Source of the DNA: Veronia pacifica
Lineage (GTDB): Bacteria > Pseudomonadota > Gammaproteobacteria > Enterobacterales > Vibrionaceae
Length of the DNA stretch: 64,000 nucleotides
NCBI RefSeq assembly: GCF_001707825.1
Contig: NZ_LYBM01000003.1
Coordinates: forward strand, 62,001-126,000
Direction of reading: 5' to 3'
Made by a program: the position numbers and the translations under genes. The notes under the pieces are model-generated. The model did no database searches and was not told the origin of the DNA. It was given only the letters and a program-made list of their open reading frames with translations. Below, one piece after another: positions 9,813-19,169 of this stretch (positions within the stretch are counted from its first letter, which is position 1; the number at the start of each line of letters is the position of its first letter).

Positions 9813-10318
9813 TACTTCTTCGGCTTAAAAACATCGATGATTGGCGTTGCACAGGTCCCGCCGCGACATATGTCTCGGTAACCATTGTGACAGGCATTGC
9901 AAGTGCTGACGTTGAAAGAGGGATGAGTATGGCTGATATCGTTGCCGAGACGGTCGTAAGTGCCATAGAGCGGCTCACCAGCAAGATGCTCGGTAACAAA
10001 AATAATGTCTTGATCCTCATAGATCGCAACAGCGGTTACGCCATCTTCGTAGGGCCCATGGGTCTTGTATGCAGATACTTTATTTTCCGGCACAAAAATA
10101 TTAATCGTTGTGCCCTGACCGTTGTTAATCCAGTTGTACATTTTGACCGTTTCCTGGAGAAAGGTCGGTGTTGATTCAGGTAAGACAACATCTCGTCCCG
10201 GTATGATGCTTTGTTTTACTCGCACCATGTTTTCAATGTCATCGGGAAACGATGCATTAGACGAGCAAAAACCAGAAAAACTGATCCACGAAGCGCATAA
10301 GAAAATGGGTATTCTCAT
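9812..10318 (-). CDS. Periplasmic c-type haem protein, cytochrome P460-like
   Basis: A 168-residue exported protein. Residues 1-22 form a signal peptide and C140-N-A-C143-H144 is a c-type haem attachment motif; two further Cys follow at 151 and 156. The central part (TTINIFVPENKVSAY, PYEDGVTAVAIYED, ITEH-type strand and LAGEPLYGTYDRLG) resembles the beta-sheet core of cytochrome P460-like domains, where the haem motif also lies near the C-terminus. The start has GGAGGGAG upstream. It is the first gene of the operon and overlaps the GGDEF gene by one base. I infer that it binds haem in the periplasm and signals to the cyclase. The P460 match is from pattern memory, not a search. Confidence 0.65.
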   Translation of the reverse strand: MRIPIFLCASWISFSGFCSSNASFPDDIENMVRVKQSIIPGRDVVLPESTPTFLQETVKMYNWINNGQGTTINIFVPENKVSAYKTHGPYEDGVTAVAIYEDQDIIFVTEHLAGEPLYGTYDRLGNDISHTHPSFNVSTCNACHNGYRDICRGGTCATPIIDVFKPKK

Positions 10319-10997
10319 GAATGACTCCCTCCATCACACTGATACTTGCGCTCCATAAGCGGGCACAGTGAACACTCATTGCTCTCTGCAGTAATCTCTG
10401 CCTAAACCTTTGTAGGTCATAACCAGTCCTGATGTGTTAATCGCTAGTGATAGCAGTCTGGCTATATGCTGGTATCAATATCTATGTACCCGCTATTTTT
10501 ATTGCGGCGGAAAAACTCCAATCTGCTTCCTCAGAACGGTAAAGTTGCAAGCTAATTCAAAGAGGAAAAGCAATATTTATTTCACGTCTCGAAAAATAGA
10601 AACTGACTCGATTTCAACACGTTTTACCTTTTATGATAAGGAGGGGAAGGGCACAAAAACTGCAGCAATTGATATTCTGCTCAAAAAAAAACATATCAGT
10701 TTCATTATTTCTTCATCTGACGTGATGCTTTACCAAGCTTGATATTTGAATAATTACCCAGTCAAAAAAGGAGTACTCACCTGTATGTGTACAATTAACG
10801 ACGCTGGAATAACAGATAAAGAGAGGAAGATCGCTGTTTCGAGCCGGGGATGTGCAGGTTTCACAGAATAGGTGACATAAGCGAGTATTTACAAATACGC
10901 TTCTTGCCGTGGCTCACTGATGCCCCTAGCCTTTTGCTTTGATGAGAGTGCTGCCGCTCGTTGTAAACACTTCAGGCTATACATGGAGAGTATGCTA
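10319..10997. other. Intergenic region upstream of the haem/GGDEF operon
   Basis: A 679-bp gap between divergent genes. I found no convincing gene. A 28-codon ORF at 10785-10871 has an AAGGAG placed too far upstream to be persuasive. Confidence 0.5.
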
Positions 10998-11402
10998 ATG
11001 AAAACTATCCCCCTGCTGTTTTGCTGTTCCGTACTCGTGATGGCCGCAGGATGTAAAAGTACGCTATCCGAGAGTATGCCTGCTTCTGATTATCAGGCAA
11101 CGGTTCCAGAGAAACTGAGTGAACAGCTTGTCACTCTAAATAACGAACCGCACCAATCGTTTCGTGGTAAGACGTTAAAATTCCACTACGACGAAAGTAA
11201 GGGATTGCTGACATTGGTCAACCGTTTGAGAGGCAGTCGCTGGCAGTGGGAGATCAATAAATCTGACGCCGATGCACAGACTAAAGCATTTGCCTGCAAT
11301 ACCTATATCAATGCGGTGCGCGCAGGTCTGGGTGTCAGGCAATGGTTTACTGGCGCAGGAGGTTTAGTGACAGAAACATACTCCTATGAGGACTGCCAGT
11401 AA
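10998..11402 (+). CDS. Small lipoprotein of unknown function
   Basis: A 134-residue predicted lipoprotein. The N-terminus (MKTIPLLFCCSVLVMAAGCKST) is a signal peptide with a lipobox-like AAGC. The mature part has no family I recognise; it contains FRGKTLKFHYDESKGLLTL and two later Cys (FACNT, EDCQ end) that could form a disulfide. The frame is open to 10920, but the ATG at 10998 has GGAGAG eight bases upstream and sets the signal peptide at the start. It is monocistronic and convergent with the PLP enzyme gene. Confidence 0.65.
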   Translation: MKTIPLLFCCSVLVMAAGCKSTLSESMPASDYQATVPEKLSEQLVTLNNEPHQSFRGKTLKFHYDESKGLLTLVNRLRGSRWQWEINKSDADAQTKAFACNTYINAVRAGLGVRQWFTGAGGLVTETYSYEDCQ

Positions 11403-11422
11403 TGGGCTGAAATGAGTCCGGC

Positions 11423-12364
11423 TTATGTCTTGTCCTCTGCATATTTACGCTGATAACGGGGTAACATCGTTTGGTTCCCTAACAGTCCTCCTTGATGGAG
11501 GTACATGAGTGTCGTCTTACCTTCAGGTTTCCACTCTGCCAACGTCAGCCACATCAGAGGATCGTACAGAAGGTCAAATTCTACCCCTGTCTCTTCAAGC
11601 AATGCACTCCAGTATTGATAATCCTCAAGGTAGAGTTTACCGAAATGATGTTTTCTGTGCGGGAGTATACGAGGGTAGTTTTCTAACGACGGCTCAAGAG
11701 AATGCCACTGCTCTAATAGGTATTCGGGTCCACCGACACAACTGCATGTAATAACAGTCACCTCCTCCGCCGCTAAGTGCTTCTGTAAGTAAAGCGCAGT
11801 GGTACCTGTACCAGAGGGAAGTGCCAGAGTGAGATGCCCGGGAACCTGTTGTGATTTCCAATCCATGATTTCCAGAGCAAGCGTTTTTATCCCCTGCTCT
11901 GCCAACTGACACCTTCCCCCCTCGGGAATAAACAAACAATCACTTTCCGGCTTTCTCACTTTGTTTATGTAGTCATGCGGATGACGTCCATTTCTATCCT
12001 CACATCCGGATAGGTCAATAATTTTCGCGCCCATCTCCACCGCTCCGCCATAGTTACCCCTCGGCTCGTTAGCAAGCCAAGAGGGGATACGATCGACATA
12101 ATATTCAAACGCCCAGCCTTTGAGCTTGGCCAACGCCGCAAGGGAATAAAGAGAATTTGCCTGTACCGAACCGTAACCAATTAACGTCGTGTAGGTATGC
12201 GGAGGCAAGTCAAGCAAACTGGAGAATTTTCTTGCTTTATTGCCGCTGAATAACGGGTGAAGCAAATCATCTCGTTTGAGGTAAAAATCAATACCGTTGA
12301 AGGAGTGCGAGGTAACTGGGCTAACGTTGAGTTTCATAGGGCTTTTCAGATTGAGAGTCGGCAT
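11423..12364 (-). CDS. PLP-dependent ACC deaminase / D-cysteine desulfhydrase family
   Basis: A 313-residue fold-type II PLP enzyme. The PLP Lys lies in FSGNKARKF near residue 43, followed by the YGSVQANSLYSLAALA segment that binds the substrate carboxylate, and a glycine-rich phosphate loop at ALPSGTGTTALYL. These match the 1-aminocyclopropane-1-carboxylate deaminase/D-cysteine desulfhydrase family. The protein is a little shorter than classical D-cysteine desulfhydrases (about 330). The true substrate cannot be read from the sequence; D-cysteine or another D-amino acid is more likely than ACC in a marine gammaproteobacterium. Confidence 0.8.
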   Translation of the reverse strand: MPTLNLKSPMKLNVSPVTSHSFNGIDFYLKRDDLLHPLFSGNKARKFSSLLDLPPHTYTTLIGYGSVQANSLYSLAALAKLKGWAFEYYVDRIPSWLANEPRGNYGGAVEMGAKIIDLSGCEDRNGRHPHDYINKVRKPESDCLFIPEGGRCQLAEQGIKTLALEIMDWKSQQVPGHLTLALPSGTGTTALYLQKHLAAEEVTVITCSCVGGPEYLLEQWHSLEPSLENYPRILPHRKHHFGKLYLEDYQYWSALLEETGVEFDLLYDPLMWLTLAEWKPEGKTTLMYLHQGGLLGNQTMLPRYQRKYAEDKT

Positions 12365-12544
12365 TAGTGTAAATACCTATAAGCAGCTGTCAATCTGATA
12401 TCCACTGCGAGCTAATATCCTCTGCGATAATGGCTCCACTCTTTCGTTCTACTGGAAACATCGTCTCTCGAATACATCCGAGTGAACGTTAACGATAACC
12501 TTGAAAAGAGTGGCGAGGCATCGTTATTGCCATTATCACTAGTG

Positions 12545-13015
12545 TTAAAACGCTTTACACCAGAAGTCTGTCTGACGGTGTTTGGGATTAGGCTGCAAAT
12601 ATGACCAACCGGATTTAATATAGTGCGCAACAGCTCTGGGATTGTCACGGCTCACAGAGAGCACCGCCCCCTTGCAGTAGCTAGCCAAAAGGTGTGTAGA
12701 GATATAGTCCTGTAATTGACTGGCTAAACCAATACCGCGATATTCAGGCTGCAGATAAATAAGATGGACATAGCCATAGCCAGATTTAAACGAATGGGTT
12801 TTAAATTCTAACTGGCCAATGATTTCGCCATTCTGCCATACGTGACGGTAAAACCATGCGGGATCAGCAAGTCGCTGTCGTATTTTCTGTTCATAATCCT
12901 TAACGGACGCTTTAAACCCTTCCAGCGTGCCGAAACTACAAAAGTAGGAATCTTTTCTGAATGATTGGCAAACGTCGAAATGCTCGTCAATGTTAATAGG
13001 TCGTAATGTAAGCAA
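12545..13015 (-). CDS. GNAT family acetyltransferase
   Basis: A 156-residue GCN5-type N-acetyltransferase. The acetyl-CoA binding motif is QPEYRGIGLASQLQDY near residue 95, preceded by the strand YGYVHLIYL and followed by VSRDNPRAVAHYIKSGW. The N-terminus LLTLRPINIDEHFDVCQSFRKDSYFCSFG resembles a known subgroup of GNATs in gammaproteobacteria. I prefer the TTG at 13015, which has GGAG nine bases upstream; the frame also contains a TTG at 13030. Acceptor substrate unknown. It is a single gene. Confidence 0.8.
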   Translation of the reverse strand: MLTLRPINIDEHFDVCQSFRKDSYFCSFGTLEGFKASVKDYEQKIRQRLADPAWFYRHVWQNGEIIGQLEFKTHSFKSGYGYVHLIYLQPEYRGIGLASQLQDYISTHLLASYCKGAVLSVSRDNPRAVAHYIKSGWSYLQPNPKHRQTDFWCKAF

Positions 13016-13299
13016 TGCAACATTCTCCAATAGTAATGTGGCGTCAAACTTTACCTACTTTTCACTACTTATTTTATTAAATGTCATTTTTATTGGACAT
13101 AGATAAACTTTTTATCGCTAAAAATTAGAATGGACACCTGTTTTTGAAATCTGGTAGACGTCTTGCTCTGTACACGACGCATTTTCCAGTACCTGAAATC
13201 ACTCTAAAAAAATAAATAACGTAAAAAGCTAATTCCGAATCTATGGCTTAATTCAGGGACAGAAACTCCAACATCACCGCTGACCAGATAGAAAAACAT

Positions 13300-13809
13300 A
13301 TGAAAATAACGATTCTTAAACCAAGTGATAAAAACGCCCTGCTGGCATTTGAGTATCAAAACAAAGTATGGTTTGAGCAGGAGGTAGGACCAAGGCCAGA
13401 GAGCTTTCATCAATTATCAGCCACTGAAAAACATATTTCATCACTTCTAAAACAGCATAGAGAAGGAAAGTACCTCCCCTTGATAGTGAAAAATTCCAGC
13501 AATAACATTATTGCAAGAGTCAATATCAGCGAGATCGACAAAGAAAAGGGGTGTGCAGATATTGGCTACCGTGTTGCAAAAGACTAATGTGGTAAGGGAG
13601 TCGCCACCCTTGCCGTCCAAACTGCACTGAAGAATGCCTATCAGAGTGGGCTCACCCGATTTTCCGCCGTTGCTGCAATCGACAACATCGACTCTCAAAG
13701 AGTACTCGAGAAAAATGGCTTTAAGCCCGTGGAGATCGTCAGAGATTTCGCTAAAATCGCTGACCGATCAATAGATGTCCGCCGCTATAGTCTGATTCTA
13801 TCAACGTGA
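13300..13809 (+). pseudogene. GNAT acetyltransferase gene with an internal TAA stop
   Basis: The frame from the ATG at 13300 encodes 95 residues to a TAA at 13585-13587, then continues without shift for 73 more codons to TGA at 13807. The two parts join into one GNAT: ...GYRVAKD, stop, CGKGVATLAVQTALKNAY..., where GYRVAxDxxGKGVAT is the usual acetyl-CoA-binding motif and the later IDNIDSQRVLEKNGFKPV is the typical C-terminal motif. So one codon (probably TAT or TAC) has become TAA inside the catalytic core. The end overlaps the convergent reductase gene by nine bases. It could be a true pseudogene or a sequence error. Confidence 0.85.
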
Positions 13810-14817
13810 TACTGCATCAGGCATCGTAAATCTGTCCGCGTAGATACGGTCTTTATCGCATCCTTTCGCAATCAGGCAGTCTTCTGCTCTGTCGACCATC
13901 ACGGGCGGCCCGCAAAGATAAGCATCTGTATCTTCTGTCGATAGAGAGCTGATTAAATCGGTAACCATCCCTCTGTGTCCTTGCCATCCACTGTCGGGTT
14001 GAAGATCAGACAGAATGGGGATGAAAGTGAATTCTGATGGCCATAGAGAGGCAATCGCACTGATATCATCGAGGATATAAAGGTCTTTTTCTTCCCGGGC
14101 ACCAAAGAGTAAAGTGGCTGGACGGGTAACACCTGTAGAAACAGCTTGCTCAAGTATTGCCATTATCGGTGCAAGGCCGCTTCCACCCGCGACAAACAGT
14201 AAACTTCCCTCACCGTCCCTGAGCCAAAATTCTCCCATCGGGCCGTTTATCTGAACATTATGGCCAACCAGGGGCTCATTATTTACTAAAGTCGAGAACT
14301 GACCGCCTTCCACCTGACGAATAAAAAAAGTTTGTAAATGTGCATCGACGTTTGCGGTTGCGAAAGAGTAGCTGCGGGAAATATCCGGTTTAACATCCAA
14401 GCACAAGTCAGCATATTGACCGGCTTTGTAGATTACGGGATCTGTGGTTTCAACGACCAGTCGAGTGATGTCATGAGTTAACCGGGATTGAGAGATAACA
14501 CGTCCCTCGACCCTGGTTGTCTTTATCTCGTCATACTCAATGACAATCTGTTCCTTCGGTATACTCTGACACGCAAGTATATACCCTTGATCCAGCTCTT
14601 CTTCAGACAACACATAACCGCTGTCTGTCAGCTCTTTCACTTTACCCTCAATCAACCTGCATTTGCATACCGCACATCCACCCACCCTACAGCTATGCGG
14701 AAAATCAATGCCTTGTCGTAGAGCTGCCAATAACAGACTCTCTTTGGGATTAACCAATATTTCATGGCCGTTAATGAGAGCTGGGACTGGCGTCTTTTTC
14801 GAAAATAATGAAAACAT
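13801..14817 (-). CDS. NAD(P)H:2Fe-2S ferredoxin reductase-type electron transfer protein
   Basis: A 338-residue fusion of a plant-type ferredoxin and an FNR-like reductase. The 2Fe-2S ligands are in CRVGGCAVCKC around residues 43-51 and a fourth Cys in ILACQS near 82. The FAD-binding motif is RSYSFATAN near 170, the flavin GGQFSTLV segment follows, and the NAD-binding part contains GGSGLAPIMAIL and the C-terminal LCGPPVMVD. This layout is that of reductase components of bacterial oxygenases (phenol/toluene/benzoate type). No oxygenase gene is adjacent. It is divergent from an AraC-type regulator that may control it. Confidence 0.88.
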   Translation of the reverse strand: MFSLFSKKTPVPALINGHEILVNPKESLLLAALRQGIDFPHSCRVGGCAVCKCRLIEGKVKELTDSGYVLSEEELDQGYILACQSIPKEQIVIEYDEIKTTRVEGRVISQSRLTHDITRLVVETTDPVIYKAGQYADLCLDVKPDISRSYSFATANVDAHLQTFFIRQVEGGQFSTLVNNEPLVGHNVQINGPMGEFWLRDGEGSLLFVAGGSGLAPIMAILEQAVSTGVTRPATLLFGAREEKDLYILDDISAIASLWPSEFTFIPILSDLQPDSGWQGHRGMVTDLISSLSTEDTDAYLCGPPVMVDRAEDCLIAKGCDKDRIYADRFTMPDAVSR

Positions 14818-14988
14818 ATTGTTGAGAGCACACCGTCTAAAAAAGCTGAAATCGGCTTACCTTACTGTCCATACGCTACTATTGTTAAAACAGGCAGTGT
14901 AAGTGGTTGTGATAGCATGTCTCACCCTAGCAACTGAGGAGTCAGTAAAATAGGTTACAATCTGCCAATTAGCGCGCTTTTTTTGACA

Positions 14989-16032
14989 ATGATTATGTTA
15001 AATTTAACAGCAACACTTCCTTCAACGTATCTACGGTTAACCGTTAAACAAGTCTCTGAAATGGGATTTGACGTTACCGATTTACTTATACAGAAAGGCT
15101 TAGATCCGGATGATCTTGACGACCCATCAGCGTCGTTGACTGTTCATCAATACTGTCAGCTCATTGAAAGTATGTTGGTGATAACCAATGAGCCAGAGCT
15201 GGGGCTGTTAGTCGGTAAAAGAATGATGTTTAACACTCACGGTGTGCTTGGCTTTGCAGCTGTTAATTGTGAAAACTATCTTCAGCTCCTTAATCTTGGT
15301 CAGAAATTTTTGTCGGTCAGAACCGGACAACTCATCAGTATTGATTACGATATTGTCGGGAGTAATGCGCATATTAATATGTACGAATATTCACCGGATG
15401 AATTATCTGGCCGCTTCACCGCTGAGGTTTTCGCCGCAGCCCTGAAAAATGTCGTCAACTTTGTGTCCGGCTCCAGTTCGAAGATCCTTGCTGTTAATTT
15501 TTCGTTTCCCCGTGTGGAAGGCAGCAATGTTGCCGAATCCTTCTTTAATTGTCCTGTGCACTATAACCAAACTAATAATTATTTGGTCGTTTCAGTCGAA
15601 ACACTCAGTGAGCCTTTAACGACATTTGGCAACACCACACCCGGCCAGACAACCAATCTATGCGAGCCTCAATTGAGCGTGGTGACAAACTCTTCTACCT
15701 ATCAAGAACGGGTTCGGAACATTATGCGAGAGCGTGGGCAACAGTTACCCAGCCTATCCATGCTCGCGAGTCGATTCAATATGACAACGCGAAGTCTACA
15801 TCGTCGCTTGAAGCATGATGGAACATCATACAAACGTTTAGTCGAGGAGATAAAGCACGAGCGAGCGGTCAAAATGCTTAGACAAAGCACACATACGATT
15901 CAGGAAATTGCCTACGATCTTGGTTATACCGATGTGGCAAACTTCAGGCGAGCTTTCAAGAGATGGGAAAATATGTCTCCAATGGCGTACAGAGAATCAG
16001 TGTTAAGTAACAAGTCTAGGAAGCCATTTTAA
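14989..16032 (+). CDS. AraC family transcriptional regulator (OruR/ArgR-like)
   Basis: About 347 residues. The N-terminal half matches the 'arabinose-binding domain of AraC' family found in OruR-type regulators (TVHQYCQLIESML, ELGLLVGKRMMFNTHGVLGFA). The C-terminal 100 residues form two helix-turn-helix motifs: LSMLASRFNMTTRSLHRRLK and TIQEIAYDLGYTDVANFRRAFKRW, the latter being the classical AraC signature. Starts TTG 14983, ATG 14989 and ATG 14995 are close together and none has a clear ribosome binding site; I use 14989. It is divergent from the ferredoxin reductase gene, the probable target. Confidence 0.88.
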   Translation: MIMLNLTATLPSTYLRLTVKQVSEMGFDVTDLLIQKGLDPDDLDDPSASLTVHQYCQLIESMLVITNEPELGLLVGKRMMFNTHGVLGFAAVNCENYLQLLNLGQKFLSVRTGQLISIDYDIVGSNAHINMYEYSPDELSGRFTAEVFAAALKNVVNFVSGSSSKILAVNFSFPRVEGSNVAESFFNCPVHYNQTNNYLVVSVETLSEPLTTFGNTTPGQTTNLCEPQLSVVTNSSTYQERVRNIMRERGQQLPSLSMLASRFNMTTRSLHRRLKHDGTSYKRLVEEIKHERAVKMLRQSTHTIQEIAYDLGYTDVANFRRAFKRWENMSPMAYRESVLSNKSRKPF

Positions 16033-16060
16033 CTAAATCTAATTCGTCATCCGCTGCGTC

Positions 16061-16744
16061 TTACTCCTTACGCATCACAACCGTCTTCGCCAGTATATCG
16101 TGCACTGTCTGGCGCTTATCGCTGGAAAGCGAAAAGAGTAAATCGGCAAACATGACCAATATATAGATGATAAAGCTAACAAGGACGGAAAAGTCAGGCA
16201 ACACATGAAAGGGGATGTTGTAAAGCGCAAACTCAGCCAAGATCCAAAAGTAAATCACAGTCAAAAGTAGAAAACACTCACGAATACACACCTGTCTGAG
16301 CTTAGGGTCTCCCTCTGCCAAACTGTCAGCCAGCTTTATACCAAACACGTATTTACCAATGGTGAACCTAAAAAGCGCTTGGCAAAAAATCCTGTAAACA
16401 ACGAGGGATGATGAAAATATGAACCCGCAAAAAGCCAGCTCGCGATAGGCCCAGTCATCCCCACCCGTATTAATGATTAAATCAAGGAGGAAATAGGTAA
16501 AGAGACCAGCAATAGAAGCGTCAATTGCAAATGCTAGTAATCGACGCCAAAGAATAAAAAAAGAATACTCATCCGCGCTTTTCAACAGGCATTCTTCTGA
16601 TATCGCGGGGTTGTCGAGAAGCCGGGCATTAATATGACGCTTTATCTCTTCCCTTCGTTCCGGATATTCAGCCTCATCAAGCGAGTCTAGTGCTTCGAAC
16701 AGGTCAATAATGTTGTACTTGCTATAGTCTGGTGACACATCCAT
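16061..16744 (-). CDS. RDD family membrane protein
   Basis: A 227-residue protein with an acidic N-terminal cytoplasmic part (about 60 residues) and an RDD domain with three to four membrane helices. The defining Arg (FILWRRLLAFAIDASIAGLF) and the paired Asp of the first helix are present, as is the tail SDKRQTVHDILAKTVVM, typical of RDD proteins. Function of the family is poorly known (some act as ion/H+ antiporters). Its ATG directly follows the TGA of the DUF3429 gene (TGAATG), so the two are translationally coupled. Confidence 0.85.
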   Translation of the reverse strand: MDVSPDYSKYNIIDLFEALDSLDEAEYPERREEIKRHINARLLDNPAISEECLLKSADEYSFFILWRRLLAFAIDASIAGLFTYFLLDLIINTGGDDWAYRELAFCGFIFSSSLVVYRIFCQALFRFTIGKYVFGIKLADSLAEGDPKLRQVCIRECFLLLTVIYFWILAEFALYNIPFHVLPDFSVLVSFIIYILVMFADLLFSLSSDKRQTVHDILAKTVVMRKE

Positions 16745-17224
16745 TCAGCCACCTAATCCCCATGATGGAGCGGAAGCAAACACTGAGGGCTCAGCCCTAT
16801 CAAGCCAGAACCATAACGTGCCATGGCAAATAAAGACAACCGATGTTAGTGCTGCACGCATTAGCGTGTACCAGAAAGGGTATACCTTTCTGGCAACGAT
16901 AAAGAGTTCAATGGAAAAGAGAACGACAAACGCACAGCCCAACACGACCAGTGAAAATGACAAAGGCATGACTGACACCGAAAATGCTACCAAAGAGAAC
17001 ACAATGGCAACGGTCAAACTCAAAGGTGTTTGGTCTGATTGAGCCTTATTGATACTACTACCCCACACCGCACCCGCCATAAAAGCAAGAATGACCACAC
17101 TGTAGCTGAAGAATAAATGTATTAGACCAGCCTGAATGCTGTCAGGCCACAACGGAAAGAACATGCCAATACTGACAAAAGGAATTAATCCCATCGCACC
17201 GTAGCCCAACGCTGTATTTTTCAT
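16745..17224 (-). CDS. DUF3429 membrane protein
   Basis: A 159-residue protein with about five hydrophobic helices, matching DUF3429: the start LGYGAMGLIPFVS, the FMAGAVWG motif near residue 50 and the FWYTLMRAALTSVVF region are characteristic. Function unknown. It begins with ATG ten bases after GGTGGAG and is followed without gap by the RDD gene, forming a two-gene membrane protein operon. Confidence 0.8.
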   Translation of the reverse strand: MKNTALGYGAMGLIPFVSIGMFFPLWPDSIQAGLIHLFFSYSVVILAFMAGAVWGSSINKAQSDQTPLSLTVAIVFSLVAFSVSVMPLSFSLVVLGCAFVVLFSIELFIVARKVYPFWYTLMRAALTSVVFICHGTLWFWLDRAEPSVFASAPSWGLGG

Positions 17225-17252
17225 AGATGTTGCTCCACCATATTTTTGCCGT

Positions 17253-17513
17253 TTATCCTTTTAGTGGGTGCCCCTCTGGGAGCTGACGCAGAATCCAAAG
17301 CACCAGCTTATGTTTCATTGAAGGTCCATCCTCTTTATTGGCTGCAAGAGGAGTGATCAGTTTATCCTGTACCAACAGTCGGTAAATGCACTCAATTTTA
17401 ATTTTATTAGATGTACCGCTATCGAACTTGGCAAACCCACGTTTTTCTGCGTACTGCTCACCTATATTCAACGCTTTCTTTAACAACTGACCTTCATTTT
17501 TCATTTTTTTCAT
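17253..17513 (-). CDS. DUF5062 family protein
   Basis: A cytoplasmic protein of 86 residues starting MKKMKNEGQLLKKALNIG; the segments IECIYRLLVQDKLITPLA and HKLVLWILRQLPEGHPLKG match DUF5062, a small family I know mainly from Vibrionaceae. The frame is open for 30 more codons upstream, but GAGGTG lies six bases before the ATG at 17513. No function is known. It lies just upstream of the DUF3429-RDD pair (28-bp gap) and may be co-transcribed. Confidence 0.8.
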   Translation of the reverse strand: MKKMKNEGQLLKKALNIGEQYAEKRGFAKFDSGTSNKIKIECIYRLLVQDKLITPLAANKEDGPSMKHKLVLWILRQLPEGHPLKG

Positions 17514-17647
17514 ATCTTCACCTCTTAAATATCCGGATGTCGTTGTGCTGGAAAGGTGACCAACATCAGGGTGATACGTGGCGGCTGTTCTTGTCAAAGC
17601 CAAACAATGCTATTGGTTACTCTTTTTCATTATTTTTACATCTTGTA

Positions 17648-18874
17648 TTAGCGGGTAGAGAGAATGTTACCCAGCACGTTAAAAAAACGCTCCACCTCCT
17701 CTTCTGTGTTGTAGTGCATAAATCCGACCCTAAGCACCCCACCACTATCCAGCAAATTTAAGTGTTTAACCACATCGAGGGCGTAGAAGTGCCCGTTCCA
17801 CACATAAATATGCTCTTTTGCCATTTGTTGGGCGAGGTATTCAGATGTGAAATTTTTGCTGCTAAGCGCAAACGTTGGTGTTCTGCCCTCGTCATCGCGA
17901 ACACCATGAAGTTTGATATGCTGATACTGGTCAAGCTTATTCAGAAAATATCGCGAAAGATGGCGTTCATACTCAGCAGTCTGACCATAACTCTCGACTA
18001 AACGGCAGCGCAGATCGGAGTGATCTGACCAAGTTGCCAAATAATTCACTGCTGCAATAAAACCTGCCAACGCCTCGAAGTTCAGGGTGCCAGTCTCGAA
18101 CCTCGCAGGTCCATCAGCCGGTGCAGGCTGAACTTTGTAAGGCATAAGGCTATCAAGCCAAGGATCGGCGACGTAGGCTATACCGAGATGAGGCCCGAAA
18201 AATTTGTAAGCGGAACAAACGAGAAAGTCACACTTGAGTGCTTTTACATCAATGAGTTGGTGGGGCGTGTAGTGAACGGCATCCAAGAAAAGCTGCGCCC
18301 CCACTTTTTTCGCCATATCACTGATCAGCCGAACATCAACGTGAGAACCCGTCAAATTAGATGCGCAGGTAACTGCTACAAGGCAGGTTTTTTCATTGAT
18401 TAACGTAGCAAGGTGATCATAATCAAGCGTACAATCATCACTTATTATCTCAATTTCCCGGACAACGACGCCTTTGTCCTGTGCGGCCATTACCCAAGGA
18501 CTGACGTTGGCATAATGGTCCAATTTGGAGATGATGATTTCGTCTCCCTTTTTCCAGTTACGGCTGATTGCACGGCTCAAAGAAAAAGTAATACTGGTCA
18601 TGTTGGCGCCGAAAAACATGTGTCGGGACGACGGTGCGTTAACCATAACTGATGCAACATATCTGGCTTGAGAAGCTATCTCAGAGGTTTGTTCACTGCA
18701 CTGGAAAACTCCGCCCAAGTTAGAGTTGCCGTGATGAAGATAAGACGTCATTGCTGCAGTCACCGAATCGGGTACCTGAGTACCGCCGGGGCCATCAAGG
18801 AAACACAATGGAGTACCATCAACTACCCTGTTGAGAGCTGGAAACCTTTCCCGGGATTTATTTGCCGAAAACAT
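17648..18874 (-). CDS. Cysteine desulfurase-like aminotransferase class V protein
   Basis: A 408-residue fold-type I PLP enzyme of the cysteine-desulfurase-like (TIGR01976-type) group. It has the start FPALNRVVDGTPLCFLDGPGGTQVP, the His-containing SKLDHYANVSPWVMAA segment that stacks on PLP, the Asp in LFLDAVHYTPHQLIDV and the Schiff-base Lys in CSAYKFFGPHLG. The C-terminal NGHFYALDVV and LRVGFMHYNTEEEVERF motifs also fit. GGAGGG precedes the ATG. Members of this group are distinct from IscS/SufS and their substrate is uncertain; no Fe-S assembly gene is nearby. Confidence 0.85.
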   Translation of the reverse strand: MFSANKSRERFPALNRVVDGTPLCFLDGPGGTQVPDSVTAAMTSYLHHGNSNLGGVFQCSEQTSEIASQARYVASVMVNAPSSRHMFFGANMTSITFSLSRAISRNWKKGDEIIISKLDHYANVSPWVMAAQDKGVVVREIEIISDDCTLDYDHLATLINEKTCLVAVTCASNLTGSHVDVRLISDMAKKVGAQLFLDAVHYTPHQLIDVKALKCDFLVCSAYKFFGPHLGIAYVADPWLDSLMPYKVQPAPADGPARFETGTLNFEALAGFIAAVNYLATWSDHSDLRCRLVESYGQTAEYERHLSRYFLNKLDQYQHIKLHGVRDDEGRTPTFALSSKNFTSEYLAQQMAKEHIYVWNGHFYALDVVKHLNLLDSGGVLRVGFMHYNTEEEVERFFNVLGNILSTR

Positions 18875-19169
18875 TAACCCTCCATTTGTCTTTGCAATGT
18901 ATCTGTTACTTTCCCCCTATCTGTTAATCATAGCTATTTATACTGTACAGAATTCCGATGATTCGCAATGCAAGTCACAGCAATCAAATTTTTACTTCAC
19001 TACGTATGTATCTGCGCAAATCAGTCGATAAGTTATCGGTTATGGTCAATCTACGCTGCGTCTGGCGCATAAATGTAAATATCGGCAAAATGCTGTCAGC
19101 CTCAAAGTACGCAAGACAAGGTATCAATTGTAAATTCAATTTTAAGCAGTCAGTAGGAAACGTCACGAC

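Noticed and set aside
10785-10871. 28-codon plus-strand ORF with AAGGAG upstream
   Set aside because: The ribosome binding site is 11 bases from the ATG and the peptide shows no signal, helix or family.
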